Source: Bacillus carboniphilus
GTDB lineage: Bacteria; Bacillota; Bacilli; Bacillales; JAIVKR01
Assembly: GCF_020524035.2 (NCBI RefSeq)
Contig: NZ_CP129013.1
Span: 2,159,822-2,223,821, forward strand
DNA: 64,000 nucleotides
Reading direction: 5' to 3'
The position numbers were made by a program, and so were the translations under genes. The notes below the pieces were generated by a model. It was not told the origin of the DNA. It did not search any database and saw only the letters and a list, made by a program, of their open reading frames with translations. Positions 6,733 to 16,412 of this stretch are shown here, in pieces. Positions within the stretch are counted from its first letter, which is position 1; each line of letters starts with the position of its first letter.

Positions 6733-8139
6733 TTAATGAAAATTAACAATAAATTTTTCCCATGGACCAATTGCAGTACGATCAGCGTGAACATCACCAT
6801 CGCTTTCAGCTACTATATACTTTCCATGAGATGACTTAAATGAAACTTGGTCTCCTGACGCAAGACATCCTGTATTATCAGTATGATTAATAAGTTCAAA
6901 AGATTCCCAAGACTGGGGAACCGTTGCTTCAGCATCTAGTAAACCATCATCCGTTGCTCTTAAGTAATAACTAGAACCAGTATCAATATTGACAATGTCT
7001 CCACTACGAATACAACCTGTTCCGTCTTCTTGTTCACTATTAGTCACTTTAAGGTTGAATTTTTCCCAAGGACCTACTTCATTCCGATCAGCATTTACCT
7101 CTCCGTCTCCATTTCCTTCAGCTACTAAATATTTATTATGAGCTGATTTAAAAGAAACATTAAATAAAGATGTGACTGGAGCACCAAATTCATTTGTCCA
7201 GTTACTCCCTGCATCTGGACCACCTGGACCACCACTGTTTATACATAGATCCGACATGCATCCACTTTCTAAATTCCCCCATCTATTAATTCCACCGGAT
7301 AGTGGGTTTGCAGGATCCTTCCCAGGTTCTGTCCACGTATTGTCATTACTTAGCCATGCTGGCCAATTTTTTCCTGACAATCCTTCTTGTAAATCAAAGT
7401 CATACGCTTCAACAACATTCCATGAGTCCCATGCTGTCCCTTGACTTGTTATATCTACTAAAGAGTCTAGGACAAAATCCATATACTCATGTACTCCCGG
7501 ATCTTTCCATGTTCCATGGGAACCTTGGGCAGAGTACGTTACAATATGGGTGTTTTCAACTTTAGAAAACTCACTCCAATTATATTTCTTAGACCACGCA
7601 TGATAGCGAAGATCCACTTGAGTTGGTTCACCATTTACCAACCTAATTTGTAGGCCTTCCCAATCCCCAACATGATGGCCAAACCCTACCCCATTATCTA
7701 CGAAGGGAATGAGACTTTGTAACCAATCTATGTTATTTGTCATTTTTCCTCGGTTGTAAGGATACCAAACCATGTAATTGATATCGATCGTATTTGGCCC
7801 AGCTTCACGCCAACCAGCATATATTTTTGCAGAGTTTAAATCACCACGAAAGAAGTCGAGTACCCCATTCGGGTTACTTAATGATTCCTTTGTTCGTAAC
7901 GAATATTCATTACTACCGGACGGCTTGTACCTTTCCATATATTGTGCTGACCATTCAACAGAAGAAGGAAAATATTTTTCATCATTATCAAACCATATAC
8001 GCGGTGCATATTTTTCAATCAACTCTAATTTTTCTTCTGATGAATAATTAATAGTTGAACCATTCGCAAACACATCTTTCGGAAAAACGCTAACAATAAG
8101 TATTAATGAAAGGAATGTTATTAGTTTTTTCATTGTCAA
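6733..8139 (-). CDS. Secreted Vps62-like protein with fascin-like repeats
   Basis: A 468-aa protein with a clear signal peptide (KKLITFLSLILIVSVF, cleavage near VFANG). Residues ~35-310 resemble the Vps62/DUF946 domain: YAPRIWFDNDEKYFPSSVE, a GFGHHVGDWEG motif, VDLRYHAWSK and TYSAQGSHGTW. The C-terminal part has two fascin/beta-trefoil-like repeats, FKSAHNKYLVAEGNGD...ADRNEVGPWEKF and FKSSHGKYIVAESDGD...ADRTAIGPWEKF, with a third degenerate unit between them. Fascin-like units bind actin or glycans in other proteins; here the ligand is unknown. Start: TTG at 8139 has AGGAG at good spacing, and ATG at 8133 is the alternative. It stands alone with its own terminator. Possibly an extracellular lectin-like or host/fungus-directed protein. 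Confidence 0.7.
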   Translation of the reverse strand: MTMKKLITFLSLILIVSVFPKDVFANGSTINYSSEEKLELIEKYAPRIWFDNDEKYFPSSVEWSAQYMERYKPSGSNEYSLRTKESLSNPNGVLDFFRGDLNSAKIYAGWREAGPNTIDINYMVWYPYNRGKMTNNIDWLQSLIPFVDNGVGFGHHVGDWEGLQIRLVNGEPTQVDLRYHAWSKKYNWSEFSKVENTHIVTYSAQGSHGTWKDPGVHEYMDFVLDSLVDITSQGTAWDSWNVVEAYDFDLQEGLSGKNWPAWLSNDNTWTEPGKDPANPLSGGINRWGNLESGCMSDLCINSGGPGGPDAGSNWTNEFGAPVTSLFNVSFKSAHNKYLVAEGNGDGEVNADRNEVGPWEKFNLKVTNSEQEDGTGCIRSGDIVNIDTGSSYYLRATDDGLLDAEATVPQSWESFELINHTDNTGCLASGDQVSFKSSHGKYIVAESDGDVHADRTAIGPWEKFIVNFH

Positions 8140-8427
8140 TATTCAACTCCTATAAATTATAATGTTTAAATACAAAAAAATTTTTTCTTAGTATCCTAGT
8201 CTAACTATTTATCATTATAACAAAATTAAAATAATTTAAAATATTTATCCTGAATTTTATTTTTATATTGAAAAAAAAAGTGTCAGTCCGCTTTACGAAC
8301 TAACACTTTTCCGCTTTCGTTTTCCCACTTCTTCTTTTGAATACAGATTTCGACTAACAAGGCATCTTTATGAGCCCCTTTAAGGGGAAACTAAGCTTGG
8401 AAGAGCAGAAGATATGAACCTTGCTAA
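8140..8427. other. Intergenic region with terminator and acyltransferase-like debris
   Basis: The region contains the hprK-operon terminator (8271-8307). At about 8318-8385 a stretch resembles the 3' end of the adjacent acyltransferase gene: tcttcttttg...acatctttatga-type words occur in the same order as at 8456-8530. It looks like a decayed partial duplicate. AATCAAGG / CCTTGATT around the yvoF stop (8429-8451) form a small palindrome. Confidence 0.4.
8271..8307 (-). terminator. Terminator of the hprK-lgt-ppaX-yvoF operon
   Basis: A 12-bp stem AGTGTTAGTTCG / CGGACTGACACT with mismatches closes a short loop and is followed by nine U on the minus strand. It lies 120 bases beyond the yvoF stop. 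Confidence 0.7.
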
Positions 8428-8961
8428 TCAAGGACCGTCCCCTTGATTGCGTTTTTCCATCTCTTCTTTTGTATAGATGACTCTCATCGGGTTTCCACCG
8501 ACAAAGCTTCCTTCTGGAACATCTTTATGAACGACTGTTCCCGCACTGACGATGGCTCGATCACCAATGATCACTCCCGGAAGGATCATAGAATTAGCGC
8601 CTATCATGACTTCATTTCCAATTTTAACGTCGCCTAAACGATATTCATCGATTAAATACTCGTGCGTTAAAATCGTCGTGTTATAACCAATGACACAGTT
8701 TCTACCCACCGATATTTTTTCCGGAAACATCACATCAAGCATGACCATTAAAGCAAAAGATGTCTCTCGATCTACCTTCATTCTTAAAAACGTTCGATAC
8801 AGCCAGTTTTTCATTCCTAAAAAGGGAGTATACCGTGCCGTCTGAATGACGATGAAATTTTTCATCACCTTCCAAAATGAGACGGTTTTATATACTTGCC
8901 ATAATGAATTTGGGCCTTTAACGGGAAAACGTTCGGTTCTTCTCACTTTATTCCACTCCAA
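8428..8961 (-). CDS. yvoF: Acyltransferase of the LacA/CysE left-handed beta-helix family
   Basis: A 177-aa protein with hexapeptide repeats ([41 protein letters not shown]) ending in [12 protein letters not shown], typical of maltose/galactoside O-acetyltransferase-like enzymes. The active-site His is probably in TILTHEYL. It is expected to transfer an acyl group from acyl-CoA to a sugar or other hydroxyl acceptor; the substrate is unknown. The gene overlaps ppaX by 14 bases, matching the hprK-lgt-ppaX-yvoF order of B. subtilis. The last residues QGDGP coincide with a small palindrome and may be lineage-specific. Confidence 0.85.
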   Translation of the reverse strand: MEWNKVRRTERFPVKGPNSLWQVYKTVSFWKVMKNFIVIQTARYTPFLGMKNWLYRTFLRMKVDRETSFALMVMLDVMFPEKISVGRNCVIGYNTTILTHEYLIDEYRLGDVKIGNEVMIGANSMILPGVIIGDRAIVSAGTVVHKDVPEGSFVGGNPMRVIYTKEEMEKRNQGDGP

Positions 8962-9589
8962 CGATTTTTAAGAGATCGGTCATCTTATGAAGCATAAAAT
9001 CAGGGTTATATGCCTTTAAAAACTCCTCACCTTTGATCGTCCAACTCACTCCTGCCGTTTTCGTCCCAGCATGTTTCCCTGCCTCAATGTCATGGTAATT
9101 GTCACCTACCATAATGGCATGTTCTGCTTTTGCATCAAGTTGCTTTAATGCTGTTAAAACAGGCTCTGGATGAGGTTTGGCATTTTCTACATCATCTAGG
9201 GTGACGACAACATCAAAAAATTGATCTAGGTTCGTTAACTTAAGGCCCATATTAACAGTACTACGAATTTTCGTCGTGACGATTCCGAGTTTGTACCCTT
9301 TTTGATGCAACATCTCAACTGTCTCAAAAACAGAATCAAATTCCTTTACAAGCACATCATGCTGCTCATGATTAAACTTTCGGTAGACAGCCATCATTTC
9401 CTCTACTTTCCCCTCATTCATCTCCGCAAACGTATCGTATAAAGGAGGCCCAATAAACGAAAAAACATCCTCTCTTTTATATTGATTGGGATAATAATGA
9501 TTGAGTGTGTGAAGAAATGATTCAATGATTAACTCATTCGTATTAATTAAGGTTCCATCTAAATCAAACAAGATTGTCTCTATTTTCAT
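8948..9589 (-). CDS. ppaX: Pyrophosphatase PpaX (HAD superfamily)
   Basis: A 213-aa HAD hydrolase: motif [14 protein letters not shown] at the N-terminus, motif II near GIVTTK, motif III Lys in AKPHPEP, motif [14 protein letters not shown]. In B. subtilis PpaX hydrolyses the pyrophosphate released when HprK phosphorolyses P-Ser-HPr, linking it to carbon catabolite control. Its location two genes below hprK supports this identity over a generic phosphoglycolate phosphatase. Length is normal. Cytoplasmic. Confidence 0.9.
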   Translation of the reverse strand: MKIETILFDLDGTLINTNELIIESFLHTLNHYYPNQYKREDVFSFIGPPLYDTFAEMNEGKVEEMMAVYRKFNHEQHDVLVKEFDSVFETVEMLHQKGYKLGIVTTKIRSTVNMGLKLTNLDQFFDVVVTLDDVENAKPHPEPVLTALKQLDAKAEHAIMVGDNYHDIEAGKHAGTKTAGVSWTIKGEEFLKAYNPDFMLHKMTDLLKIVGVE

Positions 9590-9615
9590 GTCTTGTATCC
9601 TTTCTAGTTAACTTA

Positions 9616-10431
9616 CTACATTGAATTTTCTTTATCTAGATAGCGATTTTTTGCCATTCCTGTCATACGACGAACTACAATAACTCCTATAGAAACTACG
9701 ATTAAGACGATAGAAATAAACTGGGCCATTCTTAAAGTTTCCGTTAGCATAAGACTATCTGTACGCAATCCTTCGATAAAAAATCGACCGACTGAGTACC
9801 AAATAATATAGGATAAGAACAATTCTCCACGTTTTAAATTCACTCTACGTAGACCAAGCAAGATAGCAAAACCTAAAAAATTCCAAAGTGATTCATATAA
9901 AAAAGTTGGTTGATAGTAAGCGCCATTAATATACATTTGATCAATTATAAATTCAGGTAAATGTAGATTTTCAAGAAATTCTCTTGTTACCTCTCCTCCG
10001 TGAGCTTCTTGGTTTATAAAATTTCCCCAACGACCAATGGCTTGTCCAAGAATAATACTAGGGGCCGCGATATCTGCTAGTTTCCAAAAGGAAAGGTTTT
10101 TCACTTTCGCAAAGATAAATCCCGCAAGAAACGCTCCAATTAATCCACCATGAATCGCTAATCCACCATTCCAAACTTGAATGATTTGGCCAGGATTTTG
10201 TGAATAGTAATCCCATTGAAATAGAACATAATAAGCACGTGCAAATATAATCGCCGTTGGAATCGTATACAAGGCAATGTCAACAAATGTGTCTTTATGT
10301 AACCCTAACCGGCTTGATTCACGAACAGCTAGCCATAATCCAAGTAAAGCCCCTGTCCCGATAATTACCCCGTACCAATAAATCTCAAAAGGGCCCAGCT
10401 CCAATGCAACTGGATTTATAGGTTCAATCAT
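9616..10431 (-). CDS. lgt: Prolipoprotein diacylglyceryl transferase
   Basis: A 271-aa polytopic membrane protein with the Lgt signatures [13 protein letters not shown] and [16 protein letters not shown] (including the essential Arg-Trp-Gly-Asn core) and a C-terminal [16 protein letters not shown]. It transfers diacylglycerol from phosphatidylglycerol to the lipobox Cys of prolipoproteins; substrates in this window include the lipoproteins at 39217 and 62461. It sits between hprK and ppaX with short gaps, as in other bacilli. Confidence 0.95.
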   Translation of the reverse strand: MIEPINPVALELGPFEIYWYGVIIGTGALLGLWLAVRESSRLGLHKDTFVDIALYTIPTAIIFARAYYVLFQWDYYSQNPGQIIQVWNGGLAIHGGLIGAFLAGFIFAKVKNLSFWKLADIAAPSIILGQAIGRWGNFINQEAHGGEVTREFLENLHLPEFIIDQMYINGAYYQPTFLYESLWNFLGFAILLGLRRVNLKRGELFLSYIIWYSVGRFFIEGLRTDSLMLTETLRMAQFISIVLIVVSIGVIVVRRMTGMAKNRYLDKENSM

Positions 10432-10458
10432 TTAGTAAATCCCCCATTAGTTAATTAT

Positions 10459-11394
10459 TTATATATCGTCATTTTCTCCGTCATCAATCGCATGCGCGAG
10501 CTTGGAAGTAAACTGCTCGGCTGCATTTAACCCCATTCTTTTCAAACGAAAATTCATGGCAGCCACTTCAATTATAACAGCTAAATTTCGTCCAGGACGA
10601 ACAGGAACTGTTAATTTTGTTAATTCCGTATCTAATATCTTCATCTTTTCTTCATCAAGTCCTAAGCGATCATATTGTTTCGACTGATCCCAAAGTTCCA
10701 AATTAATCACAAGTGTAATTCGTTTATGATTTCGAACAGCACCCGCTCCAAATAACGTCATCACATTAATAATCCCTAACCCTCTAATTTCAAGAAGATG
10801 TTCAATTAATGGTGGCGAGCTCCCTATTAGCGTATCTTGATCTTCTTGGGTAATTTCTACACAATCATCGGATACAAGACGATGCCCCCTTTTCACTAGC
10901 TCTAAAGCTGTTTCACTTTTTCCGACACCACTTTTCCCAATGATCAAAACGCCCACCCCATATATATCAACGAGTACGCCATGAATAGCGGTGGATGGAG
11001 CAAGCTTGCTTTCTAAAAAGTTCGTTAATCGACTCGATAAGCGAGTGGTTTTCTGGTCTGATTTCAACACAGGAACAGCTGCATTTTCGGATGCTTCTAT
11101 TAGTTCATCTGGCACTTCCATGTCTCTTGTGACAATAATAGCTGGTGTCGCATCGGTACATAAACGATTCATCCGATTGACACGTTCACTTTGTTCTAAT
11201 TTATGAAAGAACGAAATCTCTGTTTTTCCTAAAATTTGCACTCGCTCTTTCGGATAATAAGCGAAATAGCCTGCCATTTCTAAACCAGGACGAGAAAGGT
11301 CACTCGTGGAAATTGGACGACCGACTCCTTCTTCACCACTGACAAGCTCTAGTTGAAATTTATCGATAAGATCTTGTGTACGTACTTTTGCCAA
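10459..11394 (-). CDS. hprK: HPr kinase/phosphorylase
   Basis: A 311-aa bifunctional enzyme that phosphorylates or dephosphorylates Ser46 of HPr and Crh, the switch for carbon catabolite repression. The Walker A motif [14 protein letters not shown], the catalytic segment [10 protein letters not shown] and the family signature [17 protein letters not shown] are all present. The N-terminal ~130 residues form the regulatory domain. It is the first gene of the four-gene operon; ATG at 11394 follows a GGAGG site. The upstream gap is 134 bases and is shared with the divergent amidase gene. Confidence 0.96.
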   Translation of the reverse strand: MAKVRTQDLIDKFQLELVSGEEGVGRPISTSDLSRPGLEMAGYFAYYPKERVQILGKTEISFFHKLEQSERVNRMNRLCTDATPAIIVTRDMEVPDELIEASENAAVPVLKSDQKTTRLSSRLTNFLESKLAPSTAIHGVLVDIYGVGVLIIGKSGVGKSETALELVKRGHRLVSDDCVEITQEDQDTLIGSSPPLIEHLLEIRGLGIINVMTLFGAGAVRNHKRITLVINLELWDQSKQYDRLGLDEEKMKILDTELTKLTVPVRPGRNLAVIIEVAAMNFRLKRMGLNAAEQFTSKLAHAIDDGENDDI

Positions 11395-11528
11395 GATAGT
11401 TCCTCCTTAACGTCATCACTCCATCCTATTTTAGCACTTTTCGCGATGCAGACAAAAAGAAACTCCACACAATCGGCTACTTAAGACTGAAATTCTTTTA
11501 TAGTTTATATAAAAAGGAGGTAAGATCA

Positions 11529-12203
11529 TTGAAGATATGCTTGGACGCTGGACACGGTTATGAAACGAGAGGAAAAAGAACTCCTGATGGATTTAAAGAG
11601 TATCAATTTAATCGAGCGGTCATACATGAAATGAAAAAGCAACTAAATTATTTTGACGTTTCATGTTATGAAGCACATTCAGACCAGAGGGATATTCCCT
11701 TAAAAGAACGAACCAATAAGGCAAACAAGTTAAATGTCGATCTATATTTGTCTATCCATGCCAATGCTCACGGAAATGGGCAAGAGTGGACTTCCGCTAA
11801 TGGAATTGAAACGTTTGTATACAAATCTAAACCAAAAAAAGCATTTCAATTAGCCCTGCAAATCCAAAAACACCTTGTTCAAGAAACAGGAAGGAAAGAT
11901 CGAGGAGTGAAGCTAGCCAATTTTCATGTACTTCGCGAAACAAAAATGACGGCGATTCTTTGTGAATGTGGATTTATGACAAACAGGCAGGAGGCAACCT
12001 TGTTAAGAAAGGGTTCTTATCAAAAAACGTGTGCCACAGCAATTGTGAAAGCACTAGTAGCCTTTTATCACTTAAAACCCGTTCACAACCAAAAATCCCT
12101 CTATAAAGTACAGATTGGTGCTTTTCAATCTAGAAGTAACGCGGAAAAGTTAATGAAGAGATTAACTGAAGACGGCTATGAAGCATTTATCGTCAAAGAT
12201 TAA
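11529..12203 (+). CDS. N-acetylmuramoyl-L-alanine amidase with SPOR domain
   Basis: A 224-aa protein. Residues 1-180 form an Amidase_3 domain: zinc ligands in LDAGHGYE (His) and SIHANAH, and Glu in ILCECGFMTN. Residues ~185-224 are a SPOR-like peptidoglycan-binding domain (YKVQIGAFQSRSNAEKL). No signal peptide is present, as in CwlC-type enzymes that act in the mother cell to lyse it at the end of sporulation. The start is TTG at 11529 with a strong AAAAAGGAGG site. Monocistronic and divergent from hprK. A mother-cell role is inferred from architecture and absence of a signal peptide. Confidence 0.85.
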   Translation: MKICLDAGHGYETRGKRTPDGFKEYQFNRAVIHEMKKQLNYFDVSCYEAHSDQRDIPLKERTNKANKLNVDLYLSIHANAHGNGQEWTSANGIETFVYKSKPKKAFQLALQIQKHLVQETGRKDRGVKLANFHVLRETKMTAILCECGFMTNRQEATLLRKGSYQKTCATAIVKALVAFYHLKPVHNQKSLYKVQIGAFQSRSNAEKLMKRLTEDGYEAFIVKD

Positions 12204-12235
12204 GAAAGGGATTCCTTTTGGGGAATTCCCTTTCT
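12202..12235. terminator. Bidirectional terminator between convergent genes
   Basis: AAGAAAGGGATTCC pairs with GGAATTCCCTTTCTT (one-base bulge) between the converging amidase and metallophosphoesterase genes, with T-rich flank on the plus side. Confidence 0.75.
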
Positions 12236-13167
12236 TATTTGAGCTTTATCCAAAACTGATCTTTCTCAGGATGTTTTTGAGGAGAATAATGATAATGCTT
12301 GTTCAAATAAGGGGAGTACGTTCTCATATATAGCACATGGGTTTCTGGATAGAAGTGAATAAGACGCAAAAAACCTGAACCTCCTTCTGAAACACTCTGA
12401 TAATCAGCTAAGATTTGATATACATAGCGATCCGTTCGTCCATCACCATTATCATCCACATCACTAATCAGCTTCTCACTATCATCATAATGACCACTAA
12501 GAACCACTCGAACATTTTCATTTGGCTTCACCACTTGCTCAAAAATCTCGTCACCAAGCTTTGTTCTTTTCCCGTTCTTATGTAAATACTTATGAAAATT
12601 TAAAATAGCAATGCGATCTTTATATGAAGATAATACTTGATTCATCCAATCCATCTCTTCTTTTTTTATCCCCCAACCCATATATAAAAAAATAAACTCT
12701 TTTTTGCCAAGGGTTAATAAGTCATAATGCCCTTTATTATTTTGATAAGAACCTCCATAATGATCTTTTTCTTTGAATCGATCTTCACCAAAAAACTGCT
12801 CATAGATCAGGTAGTTCTTCTTATTTAATAAATCATGATTGCCTGCTAAAATGCCGTATGGAATGTCGGATTTATCAAGCTGACTCATCATATTATTAGC
12901 GACATGCCATTGAAACATTTGTTCGCTATTATGAACAATATCACCGGTATGGATAACATATTGAATGTTCCATTTTTTTTGATTGGAAATAATCCATTCT
13001 ATTTGATTCTCAAATATGTGAGGATACTTTTTTGAATAGTATTGTGTATCTGTCATCCAAATGATCGTATCATGATTTTGATCTTGAATAGGAGTTGCTG
13101 CTGTATAAGTTTGAAAACAAAGATTGAGCCAAGTTGCTATAAAAAAAATAGTCCAAATCTTCTTCAT
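12235..13167 (-). CDS. Secreted calcineurin-like metallophosphoesterase
   Basis: A ~310-aa protein with a signal peptide (KKIWTIFFIATWLNLCF) and metallophosphoesterase motifs in order: DTQYYS, HTGDIVHN, LAGNHDLL, NFHK and SGHYDD. These supply the two-metal site. Extracellular or wall-associated phosphoesterase activity is expected; the substrate is unknown. In many bacilli such enzymes are followed by lamin-tail and sortase-signal regions. A fragment with such features lies at 14350-14727, but this protein ends without one. The start is taken at 13167, where AAGGTGATGATA precedes the ATG; 13176 is an alternative. Confidence 0.8.
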   Translation of the reverse strand: MKKIWTIFFIATWLNLCFQTYTAATPIQDQNHDTIIWMTDTQYYSKKYPHIFENQIEWIISNQKKWNIQYVIHTGDIVHNSEQMFQWHVANNMMSQLDKSDIPYGILAGNHDLLNKKNYLIYEQFFGEDRFKEKDHYGGSYQNNKGHYDLLTLGKKEFIFLYMGWGIKKEEMDWMNQVLSSYKDRIAILNFHKYLHKNGKRTKLGDEIFEQVVKPNENVRVVLSGHYDDSEKLISDVDDNGDGRTDRYVYQILADYQSVSEGGSGFLRLIHFYPETHVLYMRTYSPYLNKHYHYSPQKHPEKDQFWIKLK

Positions 13168-13416
13168 TATCATCACCTTACAATTAAGGTACCCATGTTG
13201 CTCCTATAACCGAACAAGTAAATTAAGGAATTATTGTTGAGGGAACACCGCCAATAGATTCTGTTGTGGAAAATATATGTGAATATTTATGTATTTAAAC
13301 AAGAGGACATCAATGTTACAAAGCATTATATATATAAAGTTGAACTTATGTCAGTCAATCGAGCTAATATGCAAAGACATAAAATATACATGAAATATAA
13401 GGAGGTGGTAGCTAAG

Positions 13417-14109
13417 TTGAAAATCGGAATTATTGGTGCTGTGCCAATTGAAGTCGAACTTCTTTTATCAAAGATGAATATTCAACAAAAAGTTATTATT
13501 GCAGATATCCCTTTTTTTACTGGTATGATTAAACAAATACCTGTGGTTGTGTGTATATCTAAGATAGGGACAGTAAATGCTGCCCTTGCATCCACTCTTT
13601 TAATTGAGAACTTTAATGTAGAATCGATTGTATTCAATGGTGCTGCCGGTGCATTAGTTACAGATGTAAATTTTGGTGATGTCATTGTATCTAGTGGTAC
13701 ACAGTTCTGGAACGTTAATTATACAGCAATTGATGTTCCCATAAGTCAATACCCTGATCTTCGAATATCTGTTTATAAAGCAAACAAGAGACTCATTCAT
13801 TTAGCTAAAAATAGTCAAGAACAAGTTGATTTCTGTATAGAAATTGGAAAGGTATTAACAGCAAATACATTCGTAGCTGACGTAGAGCTAAGAGATAAAT
13901 TAAGAATGAAATTTAATGGTTTGTGTGTTGAGACAGAAGGAGCCGCTGTAGGTCAAGTTACATCTTTGAATAAAATACCTTATATCGTTTTTAGAGGTAT
14001 TTCTGATTTCTCAAATAAAAATTCTCCAAAAGACATTAATATATTTGGGAAATTAGCTGCTGATAATGCTCAGAAAGTAACATTAAATGTTTTAGCTCAA
14101 TTATGTTAG
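13417..14109 (+). CDS. mtnN: 5'-methylthioadenosine/S-adenosylhomocysteine nucleosidase
   Basis: A 230-aa enzyme of the PNP/UDP phosphorylase superfamily: KIGIIGAVPIEVELL with the conserved Glu12 position, NGAAGAL, VETEGAAVGQV (substrate Glu) and FRGISDFSN (catalytic Asp). It cleaves adenine from MTA and SAH in methionine salvage and the activated methyl cycle. The start is TTG at 13417 behind AAGGAGGTGG; longer open frame upstream (from 13264) lacks family homology. The gene is monocistronic and flanked by minus-strand genes. It shows more divergence from typical MtnN than the neighbouring core genes do and may be a second copy. Confidence 0.88.
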   Translation: MKIGIIGAVPIEVELLLSKMNIQQKVIIADIPFFTGMIKQIPVVVCISKIGTVNAALASTLLIENFNVESIVFNGAAGALVTDVNFGDVIVSSGTQFWNVNYTAIDVPISQYPDLRISVYKANKRLIHLAKNSQEQVDFCIEIGKVLTANTFVADVELRDKLRMKFNGLCVETEGAAVGQVTSLNKIPYIVFRGISDFSNKNSPKDINIFGKLAADNAQKVTLNVLAQLC

Positions 14110-14319
14110 AGCAATACGATAATAATCAAATTAAGTTTATAGAAAAACAATAAACGCTAGACTGTTAACCGTAAAGGCTACCCATTTTGTTGGTAATCAT
14201 AACTGTTTCTTAGCTTGTAATCTATTTTTCTCCATCCTCACTAAATACTCCCTTGAAACCTCAAATGCTCACTTATTCGTCTTACTATTCCTTCATCATT
14301 GTCTTTCATATAAACCAAA

Positions 14320-14343
14320 GGGAACTCCAAAATAAGAGCTCCC
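14320..14343 (-). terminator. Terminator of the sortase-anchored fragment
   Basis: An eight-base stem GGGAGCTC / GAGTTCCC (one G-U pair) lies right after the stop of the 14350-14727 frame, followed by a T-rich stretch on the minus strand. Confidence 0.55.
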
Positions 14344-14349
14344 TTTCTT

Positions 14350-14727
14350 TTATTCTTTCCCACGCTTCATGAAAATAAAGTCGATTCCAAATAACATGAG
14401 CAAAAGACCAGTAAATAACCAATTAGAGTAACTCGTAGCAGTTAGAGGTAATTGAGCCTGTGTCTGGTTAGAAGTCTTGTCGATTTTATCTTCATGTGTT
14501 TTATGTTCTTTTTCGTCCACTTCTTCATATAAGGATGTCCCATAATGTCGATTAAAATCGCTAACCTTTAATTCTTGATTTCCTCTATTGATAATCCAAA
14601 AAACAACATTCTCACCTGACGGGATAGAGATGGATTGCACAGGTCGCCATTTTAAATCGGCCTCCCTTCCTTTCATTGGGTAACGATAACGAATCGTCTT
14701 GTACCAAATAAATGAACAAGCATACAT
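14350..14727 (-). pseudogene. C-terminal fragment: lamin-tail-like domain plus sortase signal
   Basis: 125 codons. The first part (IRYRYPMKGREADLKWRP, VFWIINRGNQEL, VSDFNRHYG) matches the end of a bacterial lamin-tail domain, as found in secreted phosphoesterases and nucleases. The end is a cell-wall sorting signal: LPLTA, a hydrophobic helix, then KRGKE. LPxTA is typical of the class D-like sortase substrates of bacilli. No signal peptide or catalytic domain remains, and a stop lies just upstream of the first Met. The IS element begins only 22 bases away, so the gene was probably truncated by the insertion and an associated deletion. No continuation is found beyond the IS. Confidence 0.7.
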
Positions 14728-14749
14728 CAGTTAAACAGTATTATTTATT

Positions 14750-14762
14750 ACCTGAATCCGTG
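14750..14762 (+). repeat. Left inverted repeat of the IS
   Basis: Thirteen bases ACCTGAATCCGTG, complementary to 16413-16425, next to target duplication TATT. Confidence 0.85.
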
Positions 14763-14971
14763 GTATTAGCAGTGATGTTCACGCAATCATGGTATTTTGA
14801 ATAGAGTGAACACCCTGGATATGATGAAGCTTTCCATGACCTAAAACAGGGAAACGGAAACCTCTTATTTAGAGAAAAAAAGCACGCTAAATAAACCTCT
14901 AAAAAGAACGGATTTTTACAGGTTTTTCTATGTTTTCTTTTTTCTAATTTAAATTAGTGGATGAAGACCGC

Positions 14972-16327
14972 CTAAGTACTGAAAACCGAATAGATCCTTC
15001 TAAACGTATGGAACCAAGGGCTATTTTTGCCAAACTTTAAGTAGACTTTTCGTGCATGTCTAACCATCTTAGAGGCAATGGTAATTAGATTTTGAATGAC
15101 TTTTTTTATTCGACGTCGAAACACCTTCTTTTTTAATGGGGCATCACTTCCTTTTAAACTTTCTTGTCCAATGATTCGAAGCAGATTATAAACAAAACAG
15201 CCAAGGTGTAAGATTAAATCATTCGTCGCAAACTTTCCTGATGGAAAGCGCTCTAAATCCAAATCTGTCTTTAATTCACTATGAAATTGTTCGCATGTTC
15301 CGTGTTCATGATAGAGAGGAATGACCTGTTCAGGTTCGATATTCAAAGAAGTCCAGTAACTTTCGAACTCGATTTCAGGGACTAATAAAATTTGTCCATT
15401 TCGATCGATCGTCCGCTCCACGACCTTATAAATTTGACGCACGGGTTTTCCCATTTTCTTAGGAGTTGCTTCGACAGACCCGTAAAATATTCGTTTTCCT
15501 TCCCGAGCTTCGATCTCCTTTCCGCGTTCTTTTGCGATCATTAACCAGGTCTCTGGATTTTCTCTTCGTGGGTTCCGTTTAATAATAAAATCGACCTTTT
15601 CTTCGTCACATACCTTTAAATTATCCGCACTATCATTTCCACCATCGAGACGAATGAGTAGAGGAAGATCGGTGATTTGTTTGGCATAACGAATGGATTC
15701 TTGAAGGAAGTGGTCTGTTCCTTTTTGAACATGCGTCTTTCCTTCACGCAATTCAACATTGACAATGTATCCTTCTTGACCTAGATAGCTGAAATTTGGC
15801 GCATAGCCATCACATCCCTTATAGGTACGACTCACGCCTTCTTTTTTGGTGTTCGAATTATCAAAAGGAGATACATCCATATCAAGTGGGACGAAAGCTT
15901 TCTCCTCCCCGTTCTCGTCTTTTAACATCGTGGGTGTGACGGGAGAATCAAATTGTTTAAGGAGCTGAACGGATTCTTCGAGAATAATGTTTTTCCATCC
16001 ATCTTCTTTGGCGATTTGATTTAAACGCTGTCTGAGTGTTGAACTTGATGGCACTTTCTCCATATCCAATGCACGCATAAAAAAGGGATCGTTTCGAAAA
16101 GGTTCGATAGGATCAAAATCATTTTTACTCTGACTCAACAAGCCTATATAGGCTTTTATAATATTTCCATTGTTTATCGATGGAGCTGATTGAATTTGGG
16201 GGATCTTGATATCAGAGAAACGTTGACACACTTTCGTTTTAGATAAGAGTAGCCCAATTAAACCTAATCCTGAATGTGTTGATAAGGTTTCATCTGAATC
16301 TTCTAATATAAATTTCATCGTATGCAC
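14972..16327 (-). CDS. IS1380-family transposase
   Basis: A 451-aa DDE transposase. Visible features are VPLDMDVSPFDNSNTKKEG (first Asp region), LLIRLDGGNDSADNLKVC (second Asp, with the typical RxDGG) and the C-terminal YHEHGTCEQFHSELKTDLDLERFPSGKF block with the catalytic Glu, which is the hallmark of IS1380/IS4-like enzymes. It is full length, with no frameshift. The protein would catalyse cut-and-paste transposition of the surrounding element. Confidence 0.92.
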   Translation of the reverse strand: MHTMKFILEDSDETLSTHSGLGLIGLLLSKTKVCQRFSDIKIPQIQSAPSINNGNIIKAYIGLLSQSKNDFDPIEPFRNDPFFMRALDMEKVPSSSTLRQRLNQIAKEDGWKNIILEESVQLLKQFDSPVTPTMLKDENGEEKAFVPLDMDVSPFDNSNTKKEGVSRTYKGCDGYAPNFSYLGQEGYIVNVELREGKTHVQKGTDHFLQESIRYAKQITDLPLLIRLDGGNDSADNLKVCDEEKVDFIIKRNPRRENPETWLMIAKERGKEIEAREGKRIFYGSVEATPKKMGKPVRQIYKVVERTIDRNGQILLVPEIEFESYWTSLNIEPEQVIPLYHEHGTCEQFHSELKTDLDLERFPSGKFATNDLILHLGCFVYNLLRIIGQESLKGSDAPLKKKVFRRRIKKVIQNLITIASKMVRHARKVYLKFGKNSPWFHTFRRIYSVFST

Positions 16328-16412
16328 CTACCTGGTGAAAAATTTTTGAACCGAATTTTGCTCATAACACTTATTATACCAAGGTTTGCATAGTTGAAAA
16401 TGATTTTCCTTT

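Noticed and set aside
7172-8051. Several plus-strand frames opposite the Vps62/fascin-like gene
   Set aside because: Low-complexity translations, no ribosome sites, opposite a signal-peptide protein with clear repeats.
13264-13416. N-terminal extension of mtnN to 13264
   Set aside because: The extra ~51 residues have no family homology, and a strong ribosome site lies just before TTG 13417.
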